Both the position numbers and the translations under genes were made by a program. The notes under the pieces were generated by a model that was given only the letters and a program-made list of their open reading frames with translations, was not told where the DNA came from and did no database searches. Positions 36,087 to 45,903 of a stretch of DNA of 64,000 bases are shown here, one piece after another (the stretch's first letter is position 1; the number at the start of each line of letters is the position of its first letter). Origin of the DNA: Acinetobacter sp. CS-2 (GTDB lineage: Bacteria > Pseudomonadota > Gammaproteobacteria > Pseudomonadales > Moraxellaceae); NCBI RefSeq assembly GCF_016599715.1, contig NZ_CP067019.1, positions 1,612,001-1,676,000 of the forward strand, given 5' to 3'.

Positions 36087-38077
36087 GCGACTTCCTCCGC
36101 CAATGGCTGGAACTCGACCAGTTCATCACCGGCTTTGACCTGATCACCTTTCTGGAAATATGAGCTTGCGATGATACCGTCATGCGGTGCACGAATCGAA
36201 TATTCGATCTTCATGGCTTCCAGCGTCATCAGCACATCGTCTTTTTTCACCTTATCATTGGCTGCGACCAGTACCTGGGTGATTACACCTGGCATCGGTG
36301 CAGTCAGGTTATTTTCAGCACCTTGTTCATCCTGACTGTTAAAGTCATTTTTCAGATAAGTAAACTTGTAGCTTTGGCCTTGATGGAACAGGGTAATGCC
36401 TTGTGCAGTCTGACTAAAGGACAGTTTTTGCTGTTTTCCTGCCAGTTGCAACGCTAAAGTATGTGCATCAATAAACTGACCCTGTATTTGAATCTGCTGA
36501 CCGTTATAGCTGGCGACAAAGCCTTGATCTTGAGTATTGAACTGAACTTTTAGGGTAAAACCATTACGTTGTAATTGCACTATATGGCTATTTTTCTGGT
36601 TCAGGCGCCAGAATGCTTTTTGCTGCCACACCGGATTACTTGGAACGGGATTCTGTGCCTGACGTGAAAGTAGTTCAATCAGTGCAGCACTAACCACCAG
36701 TTCGGTACTGATATCAGCAGAAGGCTTGAGCAAAAACTCTTCTTCACGCTGGATCAGTCCAGTGTCTAGGTTTGCATTTTTAAATGAGTCACAGAGAACC
36801 AGTCGATCCAGAAAGGCAATGTTGTTGCCTAAACCGTCAACATGGAACTGGCAAAGTGCATGATGCATTTGGGTCAAGGCCGCTTCACGGTTTTTGCCCC
36901 AGACAATCAGTTTGGCAATCATCGGATCATAATAGGTGCTGATTTCATCACCTTCGACAATACCGCTATCCACACGTACACAGTCATTTTGTTCTGGATA
37001 GTGCAAATAGCTGATCTGGCCAATCGCCGGAATAAAACCTTTTTCTGGTTCTTCGGCATAGACACGTGCTTCAAGTGCATGACCGTGAATCTGCAATTCA
37101 TGCTGCTGTTTCGGTAACGGTTCACCAAAAGCTACGCGCAGTTGCCATTCCACCAGATCCTGTCCGGTAATCATTTCAGTCACCGGATGTTCAACCTGCA
37201 AGCGGGTGTTCATTTCCATGAAATAAGCCGTACCGTCTTGCTCGACAATAAACTCTACTGTGCCAGCGCCAACGTAATTCACTGCACGAGCAGCGTCAAT
37301 CGCAGCCTGACGCATCGCTTCCAGTTTATCTTCTGGCATTTTTGGTGCTGGGGCTTCTTCCAGTACTTTCTGGTGGCGACGTTGTACCGAACAATCACGC
37401 TCAAACAAATGTACATAGTTGCCATGCGTATCACCAAAGACTTGCACTTCAATATGACGTGGTTGAATCACATAACGTTCAATCAGTACATCTTCATTAC
37501 CAAAGCTGGAACGGGCTTCACTTTTGCAAGAAGCCAATAAGCTGAGAAAGTCTTCGCTGCGTTCCACCAGACGCATGCCTTTACCGCCACCACCAGCACT
37601 GGCTTTAATCAGCACCGGATAGCCAATATTATCTGCCTGCTGTTTCAGGAAATCAGCATCCTGATTGGTACCGTGATAGCCGGGTGTTAAAGGCACACCT
37701 GCTTTTTCCATCAAGGCTTTAGAGGTGGCTTTCAGGCCCATCGCCAGAATGGCGGCTACTGGTGGTCCAATAAAAGTGATGTTATTGGCTTGGCATGCTT
37801 CGGCAAACTGGTCATTTTCAGACAGGAAGCCATAACCAGGGTGAATCGCCTGAGCACCAGTCGCTTTTGCTGCCTGAATAATACGGTCAATTTGCAAATA
37901 GCTTTGTGCGGCTGGTGATTCACCAATATAGATCGCTTCATCGGCCAGTTTGACATGCTGTGCCTGCGCATCGGCATCGGAATAGACTGCAACGGTAGCA
38001 ATTCCTAATTTCTTCGCTGTACGAATCACACGGCAGGCAATTTCACCACGGTTGGCAATTAAAATCTTTTCAAACAT
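36083..38077 (-). CDS. liuD: 3-methylcrotonyl-CoA carboxylase alpha (biotin) subunit
   Basis: 664 residues. Biotin carboxylase domain (1 to ~450): start IANRGEIACRVIRTAKKLGI, ATP-grasp glycine loop KASAGGGGKGMR, and EMNTRLQVEHPVTEMITG. The C-terminal biotinyl domain holds the carrier Lys in LEAMKIEYS. Together with LiuB it carboxylates 3-methylcrotonyl-CoA. The match to other alpha subunits (propionyl-CoA type) is close, but the operon context with isovaleryl-CoA dehydrogenase and HMG-CoA lyase decides for methylcrotonyl-CoA. It is 19 bp downstream of liuC. Confidence 0.95.
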   Translation of the reverse strand: MFEKILIANRGEIACRVIRTAKKLGIATVAVYSDADAQAQHVKLADEAIYIGESPAAQSYLQIDRIIQAAKATGAQAIHPGYGFLSENDQFAEACQANNITFIGPPVAAILAMGLKATSKALMEKAGVPLTPGYHGTNQDADFLKQQADNIGYPVLIKASAGGGGKGMRLVERSEDFLSLLASCKSEARSSFGNEDVLIERYVIQPRHIEVQVFGDTHGNYVHLFERDCSVQRRHQKVLEEAPAPKMPEDKLEAMRQAAIDAARAVNYVGAGTVEFIVEQDGTAYFMEMNTRLQVEHPVTEMITGQDLVEWQLRVAFGEPLPKQQHELQIHGHALEARVYAEEPEKGFIPAIGQISYLHYPEQNDCVRVDSGIVEGDEISTYYDPMIAKLIVWGKNREAALTQMHHALCQFHVDGLGNNIAFLDRLVLCDSFKNANLDTGLIQREEEFLLKPSADISTELVVSAALIELLSRQAQNPVPSNPVWQQKAFWRLNQKNSHIVQLQRNGFTLKVQFNTQDQGFVASYNGQQIQIQGQFIDAHTLALQLAGKQQKLSFSQTAQGITLFHQGQSYKFTYLKNDFNSQDEQGAENNLTAPMPGVITQVLVAANDKVKKDDVLMTLEAMKIEYSIRAPHDGIIASSYFQKGDQVKAGDELVEFQPLAEEVA

Positions 38078-38096
38078 TGTAGGATCCTTCTTGTTG

Positions 38097-38891
38097 TTAT
38101 GCCGTGGTCTTGATCCAGGCCGGGCTTTGTTTATTTAAAAATGCATTTAAGCCATTTTTCGCCTCATCTCCCTGGCGAACATGGGCAATATGCTGTGCTG
38201 TTTTAAGCAGTAAATCTTCGGTCAAAACCTGTTGGTCAACCAGTTGAATCAATTGCTTGGAGGCGGTTTGCGCAGCAGGACCACCGAGTAAAAGTGCTTC
38301 AACAATTTCATCAATTTTGCTGTCGAGCTGTTCTGGAGTAGTGACTTCATGCGCTAGTCCAATGGTTTTGGCCTGTTCAGCAGAAATCCGCTCTGCGGTC
38401 AGGAAATAACGTGAAGCCTGACGCGCACCAATCGCACGAATCACATAAGGGCTAATGGTGGAAGGGGCTAATCCTAAACGTACTTCTGAAGTGGCAAATT
38501 TGGCATCGGTGCTTGCGATGCAGATATCACAGGCAGAAGCCAGCCCCATGCCACCGCCGAAAGCAATGCCATGTACACGGGCAATGGTTGGCTGTTTCAA
38601 GGTTGCTAGGCTTTGCAGCATTTTTGCCAGTTTGAGGGCATCGGCTTCATTGTCTGCCTGTGAAGCCTGACCGGCCTGTTTCATCCAGTTCAGATCAGCG
38701 CCAGCGGAGAAGCTTTTGCCTCGGCCCGCCAGAATCACCACACGCACATCATCACGGTCGTTTAAAGACTGGAAGCAGGCATGCAGTTCTTCAATCACCT
38801 GGGTATTAAAGGCATTGTGCAATTCAGCACGGTTAATCCAGACCGTGGCGACCTGATCCTGCTGTTCGAGCTGTAAAAACTGATAGGTCAT
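38097..38891 (-). CDS. liuC: Methylglutaconyl-CoA hydratase (enoyl-CoA hydratase family)
   Basis: A 264-residue crotonase-fold enzyme: AGRGKSFSAGADLNWMK (oxyanion loop), GIAFGGGMGLASACDICIA and SEVRLGLAPSTISPYV. It hydrates 3-methylglutaconyl-CoA to HMG-CoA. The specific substrate is assigned from position between the two carboxylase subunits, as in liuABCDE operons. 12 bp separate it from liuB. Confidence 0.92.
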   Translation of the reverse strand: MTYQFLQLEQQDQVATVWINRAELHNAFNTQVIEELHACFQSLNDRDDVRVVILAGRGKSFSAGADLNWMKQAGQASQADNEADALKLAKMLQSLATLKQPTIARVHGIAFGGGMGLASACDICIASTDAKFATSEVRLGLAPSTISPYVIRAIGARQASRYFLTAERISAEQAKTIGLAHEVTTPEQLDSKIDEIVEALLLGGPAAQTASKQLIQLVDQQVLTEDLLLKTAQHIAHVRQGDEAKNGLNAFLNKQSPAWIKTTA

Positions 38892-38903
38892 TTATGTCAC
38901 CTC

Positions 38904-40505
38904 TTACATGCGGAACACGCCGAATTTGGTTGGCTGGATGGGTGCATTCAGGGCTGCAGCCAGACTGAGGGCCAGCACTTCACGCGATTGCGCCGGATCA
39001 ATCACACCGTCATCCCATAAACGTGCAGACGCATAATAAGGATGGCCCTGGCGTTCGTACTGCTCACGAATTGGCTGTTTAAACTGGTCTTCTTCTTCAG
39101 CCGACCAAGTTCCGCCTTTTTGCTCAATCTGGTCGCGTTTTAAGGTCGACAATACGCTGGAGGCCTGTTCGCCACCCATCACCGAAATACGCGAGTTTGG
39201 CCAGGTCCACATAAAGCGTGGCGAGTAGGCGCGTCCACACATACCATAGTTACCGGCGCCAAAAGAACCGCCAATCACCAGGGTCAGTTTCGGGACATTG
39301 GCATTGGCCACAGCCATCACCAGCTTGGCACCATTTTTGGCGATACCTTCATTTTCATACTGGCGGCCCACCATAAAGCCGGTAATGTTTTGCAGGAAAA
39401 TCAAAGGAATATTGCGCTGGGTACACAGTTCAATAAAATGCGCACCTTTTTGAGCCGATTCGGAAAACAGAATGCCATTATTGGCGATAATCCCAACCGG
39501 CATGCCGTAGAGCTTGGCAAAACCGGTGACCAGTGTAGTGCCAAAACGTGCCTTGAACTCGTCAAAACGTGAGCCATCGACAATGCGGGCAATCACTTCG
39601 CGGATATCGAAGGGTTTGCGCGTGTCACTTGGCACAATGCCGTACAGTTCTGAACTGTCAAACAGCGGTGCTTCAATTTCATCTGCGGTCTTGTTTGGCT
39701 TTTTGTTCAGGTTCGCCACGATATTGCGGGCAATCGCAATCGCATGTTCATCATTCTCCGCCAGATGATCGGCCACGCCAGACAAACGGGTGTGCACATC
39801 ACCGCCACCTAAGTCTTCACTGGAAACGACTTCACCAGTGGCTGCTTTGACCAGAGGAGGGCCGCCAAGGAAAATGGTGCCCTGATTACGCACAATGATG
39901 GTTTCATCTGACATGGCTGGCACATAAGCACCACCCGCAGTACAGCTACCCATCACCACAGCAATCTGGGCAATACCTTGGCTCGACATACGTGCTTGAT
40001 TGTAGAAGATACGGCCGAAGTGATCACGATCCGGGAAAACTTCATCCTGTAAAGGCAGATAAGCACCGCCAGAATCGACTAGATAAATACAAGTCAGATG
40101 ATTCTGTTCGGCAATTTCCTGAGCACGTAAATGCTTTTTCACGGTCAATGGATAATAAGTCCCGCCTTTGACCGTAGCATCATTCGCCACGATCATGCAG
40201 GTCACACCATTTACCTGACCCACACCGGCCACGACACCTGCTGCAGGAACATCATCCTGATAGACCTGATAGGCAGCCAATTGTCCAATTTCAATAAAAG
40301 CTGTACCTGGATCGATCAGATGATCAATACGATCTCTTGGTAATAATTTACCGCGAGCTAAATGTTTTTGACGGGCAGTTTCACCGCCACCCAAGGCAAT
40401 TTTTTCGACTTTTTGTTTAAGATCTTCTACCAGCGTTTGCATAGCCGCCTGGTTGTTCTTAAATTCTTCGCTACGGATATTAATTTTGCTCTGTAATTGA
40501 TTCAT
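38904..40505 (-). CDS. liuB: 3-methylcrotonyl-CoA carboxylase beta (carboxyltransferase) subunit
   Basis: A 533-residue carboxyltransferase with two crotonase-like halves: [21 protein letters not shown] and [16 protein letters not shown] in the N-half; [20 protein letters not shown] and [18 protein letters not shown] in the C-half. It moves CO2 from biotin to 3-methylcrotonyl-CoA. The frame can start at 40514, but the ATG at 40505 is better placed after AAGGA. Second gene of the operon. Confidence 0.95.
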   Translation of the reverse strand: MNQLQSKINIRSEEFKNNQAAMQTLVEDLKQKVEKIALGGGETARQKHLARGKLLPRDRIDHLIDPGTAFIEIGQLAAYQVYQDDVPAAGVVAGVGQVNGVTCMIVANDATVKGGTYYPLTVKKHLRAQEIAEQNHLTCIYLVDSGGAYLPLQDEVFPDRDHFGRIFYNQARMSSQGIAQIAVVMGSCTAGGAYVPAMSDETIIVRNQGTIFLGGPPLVKAATGEVVSSEDLGGGDVHTRLSGVADHLAENDEHAIAIARNIVANLNKKPNKTADEIEAPLFDSSELYGIVPSDTRKPFDIREVIARIVDGSRFDEFKARFGTTLVTGFAKLYGMPVGIIANNGILFSESAQKGAHFIELCTQRNIPLIFLQNITGFMVGRQYENEGIAKNGAKLVMAVANANVPKLTLVIGGSFGAGNYGMCGRAYSPRFMWTWPNSRISVMGGEQASSVLSTLKRDQIEQKGGTWSAEEEDQFKQPIREQYERQGHPYYASARLWDDGVIDPAQSREVLALSLAAALNAPIQPTKFGVFRM

Positions 40506-40541
40506 TCCGAACATCCTTGTTTATGTGCTTATGGTTTATCT

Positions 40542-41714
40542 TTAAGCTGTTTCATTAAACAGTTCACGACCAATCAACATACGGCGAATTTCTGAAGTAC
40601 CCGCGCCAATTTCATACAGTTTGGCATCGCGCCATAAACGGCCAGCAGCAAATTCGTTGATATAACCGCTTCCACCCAAGGTCTGAATGGTTTCACCTGC
40701 CATCCAGGTGGCTTTTTCAGCGGCATATAAAATGGCACTGGCAGCATCTTTACGTAAGCTACGGCTATGATCCGCTTTGTCACACTCTGCGCCTACCGCA
40801 TAAACCAGTGCTTTACAAGCCAACCAGGTGGAATACATGTCGGCAATTTTGCCCTGCATCAACTGAAATTCACCGATGGCCTGACCAAACTGTTTACGGT
40901 CGTGGATATACGGGATCACGGTATCCATACAGGCATCCATAATGCCCAGTGGGCCGGCACTCAACACGGCACGCTCATAGTCCAGACCACTCATCAGCAC
41001 TTTGGTGCCATTGCCAACGCCGCCCATGACGTTTTCTTTCGGGACTTTAACATTGTCAAAAAACAGCGGATAAGTATTGGAACCACGCATACCCAGTTTG
41101 TCCAAATGCGTGCCATGACTGAAACCTGGCATATTTTTCTCAACCAGAAATGCAGTCATGCCTTTGGCGCCGGCTTGCAAATCGGTTTTTGCATAGACCA
41201 CCAATACATCGGCATCGCCACCATTGGTGATCCACATTTTTGAACCATTCAGCAGGTAATGATCGCCTTTATCTTCAGCTTTGAGTTTCATGCTAACGAC
41301 ATCCGAGCCGGCATTCGGTTCTGACATTGCTAAGGCGCCGACATATTCACCTGAAATCAGTTTAGGTAAATAACGCTGTTTCTGTTCTTCAGTGCCATTT
41401 CGATTAATTTGGTTCACACATAGGTTAGAATGTGCGCCATAGGACAAGCCAATGGATGCAGAAGCACGGGAAATTTCCTGCATGGCAATGATGTGCGCCA
41501 GATAACCGAAATTTGAACCGCCATATTCTTCACTGACAGTTAGACCAAGCAGGCCCATCTCGCCAAATTTTTTCCAAAGGTGAGCCGGGAATTCATTGTC
41601 ACGGTCGACCTGTTGGGCAATTGGGGCAATTTCCTTGGCGCAAAAAGCGGCCACTGAATCACGAAGCGCTATCAGAGTTTCATCCAAACCGAAATCCAAG
41701 CTTTGTAAATTCAT
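40542..41714 (-). CDS. liuA: Isovaleryl-CoA dehydrogenase
   Basis: A 390-residue acyl-CoA dehydrogenase. Motifs: [86 protein letters not shown]. Catalytic-base placement follows the isovaleryl-CoA type in the family (Glu in the [15 protein letters not shown] region), giving 3-methylcrotonyl-CoA. First gene of the operon, with the promoter in the divergent region 41715-41861. Confidence 0.93.
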   Translation of the reverse strand: MNLQSLDFGLDETLIALRDSVAAFCAKEIAPIAQQVDRDNEFPAHLWKKFGEMGLLGLTVSEEYGGSNFGYLAHIIAMQEISRASASIGLSYGAHSNLCVNQINRNGTEEQKQRYLPKLISGEYVGALAMSEPNAGSDVVSMKLKAEDKGDHYLLNGSKMWITNGGDADVLVVYAKTDLQAGAKGMTAFLVEKNMPGFSHGTHLDKLGMRGSNTYPLFFDNVKVPKENVMGGVGNGTKVLMSGLDYERAVLSAGPLGIMDACMDTVIPYIHDRKQFGQAIGEFQLMQGKIADMYSTWLACKALVYAVGAECDKADHSRSLRKDAASAILYAAEKATWMAGETIQTLGGSGYINEFAAGRLWRDAKLYEIGAGTSEIRRMLIGRELFNETA

Positions 41715-41861
41715 TCTTCATCCATCCTGAGGTTATATTTGTTGTGTCCAAAAAAGCATTTTTGTTGTGCTTGTTTTTTAACATACAACGAAAAATTAAA
41801 AAAGTGAACCAATATTCACAAAATGATTTACAATTCATTTTATCTTGTTGAGAATAATTTT
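41715..41861. promoter_or_regulatory. Divergent promoter/operator region of the leucine cluster
   Basis: 147 bases between liuA and the TetR gene. GTGAA (41804-41808) and TTCAC (41815-41819) form an inverted repeat with a 6-base spacer, a candidate TetR operator. The region is otherwise A+T-rich. Confidence 0.5.
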
Positions 41862-42497
41862 ATGAGTTATAAAAGATCATCACTGATGCAGGAACGAATG
41901 GAACAAAATCGCTTGTCGATTTTACAGTCTGCTCGTGAACTGATTACTCAAGGGGGCTTTAAGGAGGCATCGATTCAGGCGATTGCAGAACGTTCAGGCG
42001 TTTCTACAGGGCTGGTATATCGATATTTCGAAAACAAAAACCAGATTTTGATTGAGGTTTTATCGGCAGCGATTCAGCATGAAGTAGGAATTTTGAACCA
42101 TATTGCCGGGTCAGATTTGTCGCCAAAACTGAAATTGCAAAAATCTGTTACAACTTTTGTGAAGCGTGCCATGAACAGCCCCCAATTGGCGTATTCACTG
42201 ATGTTCGAGCCGGTCAATCCGGAAATGGAACATGAGCGTTTTCGCAGTAAACAGCTGATCAAACAAAGTATTAAGGAGATTCTGGCCGAAGGGAAGGTGA
42301 ACGGAGAGTTCGAATTTGAAGATTTAAATACCGTAGCTTTGGGCGTGGTGGGTGCCATGACCTTTGTGGTGATTGAACCTTTGAATCCATCCCGTAATGT
42401 AATGTTTGATCAGAAGTATAAGGATCACTTTGTCACACAGATTGCCGATTTTTGTGTTAACGCAGTACGTCGACAGGAGGGAAATTCAGCAGCATAA
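41862..42497 (+). CDS. TetR-family regulator of the leucine/isovalerate cluster
   Basis: 211 residues. HTH: LITQGGFKEASIQAIAERSGVSTGLVYRYFENKNQILIEVL (about 24-64). The C-terminal domain has no assigned ligand. The frame extends back to 41823, but the ATG at 41862 begins the natural MSYKRSSLMQERMEQNR and follows GAGAA. It is divergent from liuA and followed by an acyl-CoA synthetase gene, so it probably controls both; this is inference. Other bacteria use MerR-type LiuR or TetR-type LiuQ for such genes. Confidence 0.85.
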   Translation: MSYKRSSLMQERMEQNRLSILQSARELITQGGFKEASIQAIAERSGVSTGLVYRYFENKNQILIEVLSAAIQHEVGILNHIAGSDLSPKLKLQKSVTTFVKRAMNSPQLAYSLMFEPVNPEMEHERFRSKQLIKQSIKEILAEGKVNGEFEFEDLNTVALGVVGAMTFVVIEPLNPSRNVMFDQKYKDHFVTQIADFCVNAVRRQEGNSAA

Positions 42498-42594
42498 GCA
42501 CACAAAAACAGGCATATAGACAAGGTCGTCGTGGTCATAAAACAATTAGTAAAGTTGAAAATCAGAATTACAAAGAATCAAGGAGATCGATTCA

Positions 42595-44283
42595 ATGACA
42601 CAAGTACGGTTAAGCTATGCCTATGGAACAAGCAGTCAACCCTTATTGGGCATGACTATTGGTGAAAAATTTGATCAGGCATGCGAACAGTATGCACATT
42701 CTGATGCAATCGTCAGCTTGCATCAGAATGTGCGTCTAACCTATCAGCAGCTGCAACAGCAAGTGAATGCTTTTGCTTGCAGTTTGCAGAAATTGGGTCT
42801 GGAAAAAGGTGACCGTCTGGCCATCTGGTCGCCGAACTGTGTGGAATGGACTATTACCCAGTTTGCAGCCTTTAAGGCGGGCATTATTCTAGTCAACCTG
42901 AATCCGGCCTATAAAAGCAATGAGCTGGAATATGTCCTGAACAAGGTTTCCTGTAAGGGACTGGTGATTGCAGCGCAGTTCAAAACCACTGACTATCAGG
43001 AAATTCTGACCAAAATTGCCCCTGAGCTGAAGCAGGCTGAAAGTAAATTACTCAATGCAGAGCGTCTGCCGCATTTGAAGCATGTCATCAAGATTGATGA
43101 TCAAGCACATACTGGTCTACATCGTTTTCAAGACCTGCTGGTTGAGCCGAGTGCAAAAGCCTTAGAAAAATTACAGCAAGTTTCGAGTGAATTGCAGTTC
43201 GATGAAACCATTAATATCCAGTTTACTTCGGGGACTACAGGCAATCCGAAAGGCACCATGCTGACCCATAACAATATTTTGAATAACGGTTACTTTGTCG
43301 GTGAAGCGATTCATTTAGGGTCGGAAGACCGGGTCTGTATTTCGGTACCGCTATTCCACTGTTTTGGCATGGTGATGGGCAACTTGGCCTGTATTACCCA
43401 CGGTTCAGCCATGATTTATCCTTCAGCAGTGTTTAACCCGCTGGAAACATTGAAAGCCATCCAGCAAGAAAAATGTACTGCGGCCTATGGTGTGCCAACC
43501 ATGTTTATTGCCGTGCTGGAACATGAGCAATTTGACGAATTCGACCTGTCCAGCTTGCGTACCGGCATTATGGCGGGTAGCCCCTGTCCACAGGAAATCA
43601 TGCAGCGTGTGATTGAACGTATGCATATGACTGAAATTACCATCTGTTATGGTATGACTGAAACTGCGCCGGTGAGTGCACAAAGCTCCACTGAAGACAG
43701 TGTCGAGCGACGTGTCAGTACCGTTGGCCGGGTTCATCCGCATCTGGAAGTTAAAATTGTCGATGAAGAAGGCAAGGTGGTTCCGCGTGGTCAATTGGGT
43801 GAACTGTGTGTACGTGGTTATTCCGTGATGCTGGGTTATTGGGAAGATCAGGACAAAACCCAAGAAGTCATTGATTGTGCACGCTGGATGCATACCGGTG
43901 ATATTGCCGAAATGGATGATGAAGGTTTTGTCAAAATCAAGGGCCGAATCAAGGATGTGGTGATTCGTGGTGGTGAGAACCTGTTCCCGAAAGAAATTGA
44001 AGACTTCCTTTATACTCACCCGGCAGTTTCAGATGTACAGGTGATTGGTGTGCCAGATCCTAGATATGGTGAAGAACTGTGTGCCTGCATCATTCTGCAC
44101 GAAAATGATCCATGTACTGAAGAAACAATCCGTCAGTATTGTCAGGAGCATATTTCGCATAACAAGGTGCCGCGCTATGTGCGTTTCTTCCACGAGTTTC
44201 CGATGACAGCTTCAGGTAAGGCGCAGAAGTTCAAGTTACGTGAATTTATGCAGGAAGAACTGAACTTGAAAGAAATTGCATGA
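42595..44283 (+). CDS. AMP-binding acyl-CoA synthetase
   Basis: 562 residues of the ANL adenylating superfamily: the P-loop-like IQFTSGTTGNPKGTMLTHNN, then CYGMTETAPVSAQSS, MHTGDIAEMDDEGFVKIKGRIKDVVIRGGENLFPKEIE and the catalytic Lys near the end in TASGKAQKFKLRE. It converts a carboxylic acid, ATP and CoA to the acyl-CoA. Its place beside the liu genes points to a branched or medium-chain acid, for example isovalerate. That is an inference. 98 bp follow the TetR gene on the same strand. Confidence 0.88.
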   Translation: MTQVRLSYAYGTSSQPLLGMTIGEKFDQACEQYAHSDAIVSLHQNVRLTYQQLQQQVNAFACSLQKLGLEKGDRLAIWSPNCVEWTITQFAAFKAGIILVNLNPAYKSNELEYVLNKVSCKGLVIAAQFKTTDYQEILTKIAPELKQAESKLLNAERLPHLKHVIKIDDQAHTGLHRFQDLLVEPSAKALEKLQQVSSELQFDETINIQFTSGTTGNPKGTMLTHNNILNNGYFVGEAIHLGSEDRVCISVPLFHCFGMVMGNLACITHGSAMIYPSAVFNPLETLKAIQQEKCTAAYGVPTMFIAVLEHEQFDEFDLSSLRTGIMAGSPCPQEIMQRVIERMHMTEITICYGMTETAPVSAQSSTEDSVERRVSTVGRVHPHLEVKIVDEEGKVVPRGQLGELCVRGYSVMLGYWEDQDKTQEVIDCARWMHTGDIAEMDDEGFVKIKGRIKDVVIRGGENLFPKEIEDFLYTHPAVSDVQVIGVPDPRYGEELCACIILHENDPCTEETIRQYCQEHISHNKVPRYVRFFHEFPMTASGKAQKFKLREFMQEELNLKEIA

Positions 44284-44681
44284 TATGAACTGAATATTTT
44301 GATATTGATGTCTCCCTCTTTATTTCCTCAGTAGAAATAAAGAGGGGTGTAGCTTTTAAGTCATTTGACTGCATATCCAACATTTATCTCTTCGAATTTA
44401 ATATATGCCTGATCCGTCTTTCTTATACAGGAAAGCATGGTGAATACATATTTTAATAATAAAAAAATCACCAAAATTCATAGTATTGCATTCTTTCTAA
44501 ACTAAAATGTAACAGAATTGGTCTTCGTTAATTCTTATGATCATTGCTAACAGCTTTTATTATGCAAATGTATAAAATCAGTGAGATAGGATATTAAAAT
44601 TGGAAAATATAATTAATCTTGAACAGAAGTTAAGCACAAATTAGAGAGTTTATTTATTAGGTCTATTGCAGGAGAATAATG
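44284..44681. other. Intergenic region after the acyl-CoA synthetase gene
   Basis: 398 bases. It holds the hairpin at 44314-44346 and then A+T-rich DNA with no gene. AGGAGA at 44670 is the ribosome site of the next gene. Confidence 0.5.
44314..44346 (+). terminator. Hairpin after the acyl-CoA synthetase gene
   Basis: CCCTCTTTATTTC (44314-44326) pairs perfectly with GAAATAAAGAGGG (44334-44346). It is 30 bases past the stop. A T-poor tail follows, so it may be a repeat of the same sort as 24511-24573 as much as a terminator. Confidence 0.6.
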
Positions 44682-45182
44682 ATGACAGATAATCAAGATC
44701 GTGAAAAATTATGGGAACTGATTAAAGAGATACGATTTTCAATGATCAGTCATAGTACTGAATCCCAGGAAATCCATGCACAACCCATGACTATGCTTAA
44801 TTCTGAACGTATGAATGAAAGCCAGAACCTTTACTTTATTTTGAAAAGTACCAATGATCTGGTGAATGCGATTGAATCTGGACGTAATCAGATTGGACTG
44901 TCCTTCGCTAAACCTTCAGATAGCATTTATGTGTCAATTAGTGCACATGCACATATCAGTACAAATTCTGCCCTGATTGATGAGCTGTGGAATTCATCTG
45001 CTGAAAACTGGTTCGAAGGAAGAGATGATCCGAGTGTACGGGTTCTGGTTGCTGAGGCCGTCAGTGCCGAGTATTGGAATGTCACCGACAATAAAATGAC
45101 CCAACTGTTTAAGGTGATGAAAGGAAGTCTTACCGGTAAAACGGATGAACCCCATGCAGAGCATAAAAAAATGAATCTGTAG
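44682..45182 (+). CDS. Pyridoxamine 5'-phosphate oxidase-family (general stress) protein
   Basis: 166 residues with the split-barrel flavin-binding fold of general stress protein 26 (Pyridox_ox_2). Seen: LWELIKEIRFSMISHSTES at the start, MTMLNSERMNESQNLYFILK and ENWFEGRDDPSVRVLVAEAVSAEYWN, the family core. The role in vivo is unknown; family members bind FMN or F420. ATG 44679 and ATG 44682 are adjacent, and I use the second, with AGGAGA upstream. It is monocistronic. Confidence 0.8.
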   Translation: MTDNQDREKLWELIKEIRFSMISHSTESQEIHAQPMTMLNSERMNESQNLYFILKSTNDLVNAIESGRNQIGLSFAKPSDSIYVSISAHAHISTNSALIDELWNSSAENWFEGRDDPSVRVLVAEAVSAEYWNVTDNKMTQLFKVMKGSLTGKTDEPHAEHKKMNL

Positions 45183-45779
45183 AAGGTTAAGATTGTCTCA
45201 TTGAAGATCATTATTGTAAAAATAAATAAAATCTTGAAGTTTAGAAACTGGCTCTGTAGTGTAAAACTATAGGGCTTTTTTATAGGGTCATCGAGATAGT
45301 TGAATGATTATTTTACTTTTCAAAGGAAATTTGAAAGAGGATCACTTCCTCATGAAAATGACTCGACAGGATTGCTGAAAAAACGAGCTAAAAGTCGCTT
45401 GGTGTACTGAAGTAAAGGTTTGCTATGAAATTAAAACATTGAATCTTTGGCAGATTTCTTTAGTAAGTTGTATATCTTATAAAAATATTAATGAATAACC
45501 ACTTTAAATTTGGCTTTTTCTCTAAATAATTGCCATAAAAATCTCCGATAAAAAAGATCAGATAAGCTTGAGAAAATTTTTATAATTATTTCAATGATAT
45601 GATTATTTAGTAGAAATCCTGAAAAACATAAAATGTTGTTTTTTATTTATTTATTTTAAAATAATTGAAGTTTTAGATAGTTTATTGTTCTTTTACCTAA
45701 AGAGATTAGATATTTACAGCAGTTACAAAATATTCTTTAAAATTCCTAAAAAATCGGCTTGATTTACTCTTTTTTTGTG

Positions 45780-45785
45780 TATAAT
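45780..45785 (+). promoter_or_regulatory. Candidate -10 box (TATAAT) ahead of the MFS leader hairpin
   Basis: TATAAT in TTTTTGTGTATAATTTCGCC. The best -35 is TTGATT at 45759-45764 with a short 15-base spacer, so the promoter is tentative. Confidence 0.45.
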
Positions 45786-45796
45786 TTCGCCAAATT

Positions 45797-45844
45797 AAAA
45801 CCCTGGTTTAGTTATAGAAAATATCTATAATTGCCGGGGTTTTT
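45797..45844 (+). promoter_or_regulatory. Leader hairpin with T tract upstream of the MFS gene
   Basis: AAAACCCTGG (45797-45806) pairs with CCGGGGTTTT (45834-45843) with one G-T pair. Inside, TTATAG (45812-45817) pairs with CTATAA (45825-45830). It ends in TTTTT, so it is terminator-like, and lies 60 bases before the MFS start. It may be a short-RNA terminator or an attenuator. Confidence 0.55.
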
Positions 45845-45903
45845 CTCTGAAAATTATCCTGAAAGGGACGGCCAAAAAACCTATTTCTTGTGGTGGCACA
45901 CAT

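Larger units (their letters stand above)
45183..45903. other. Long intergenic region upstream of an MFS gene
   Basis: 721 bases, A+T-rich. No gene was found in 45183-45750. A -10-like box and an adjacent strong hairpin at 45780-45844 form the only clear structure. Confidence 0.45.
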
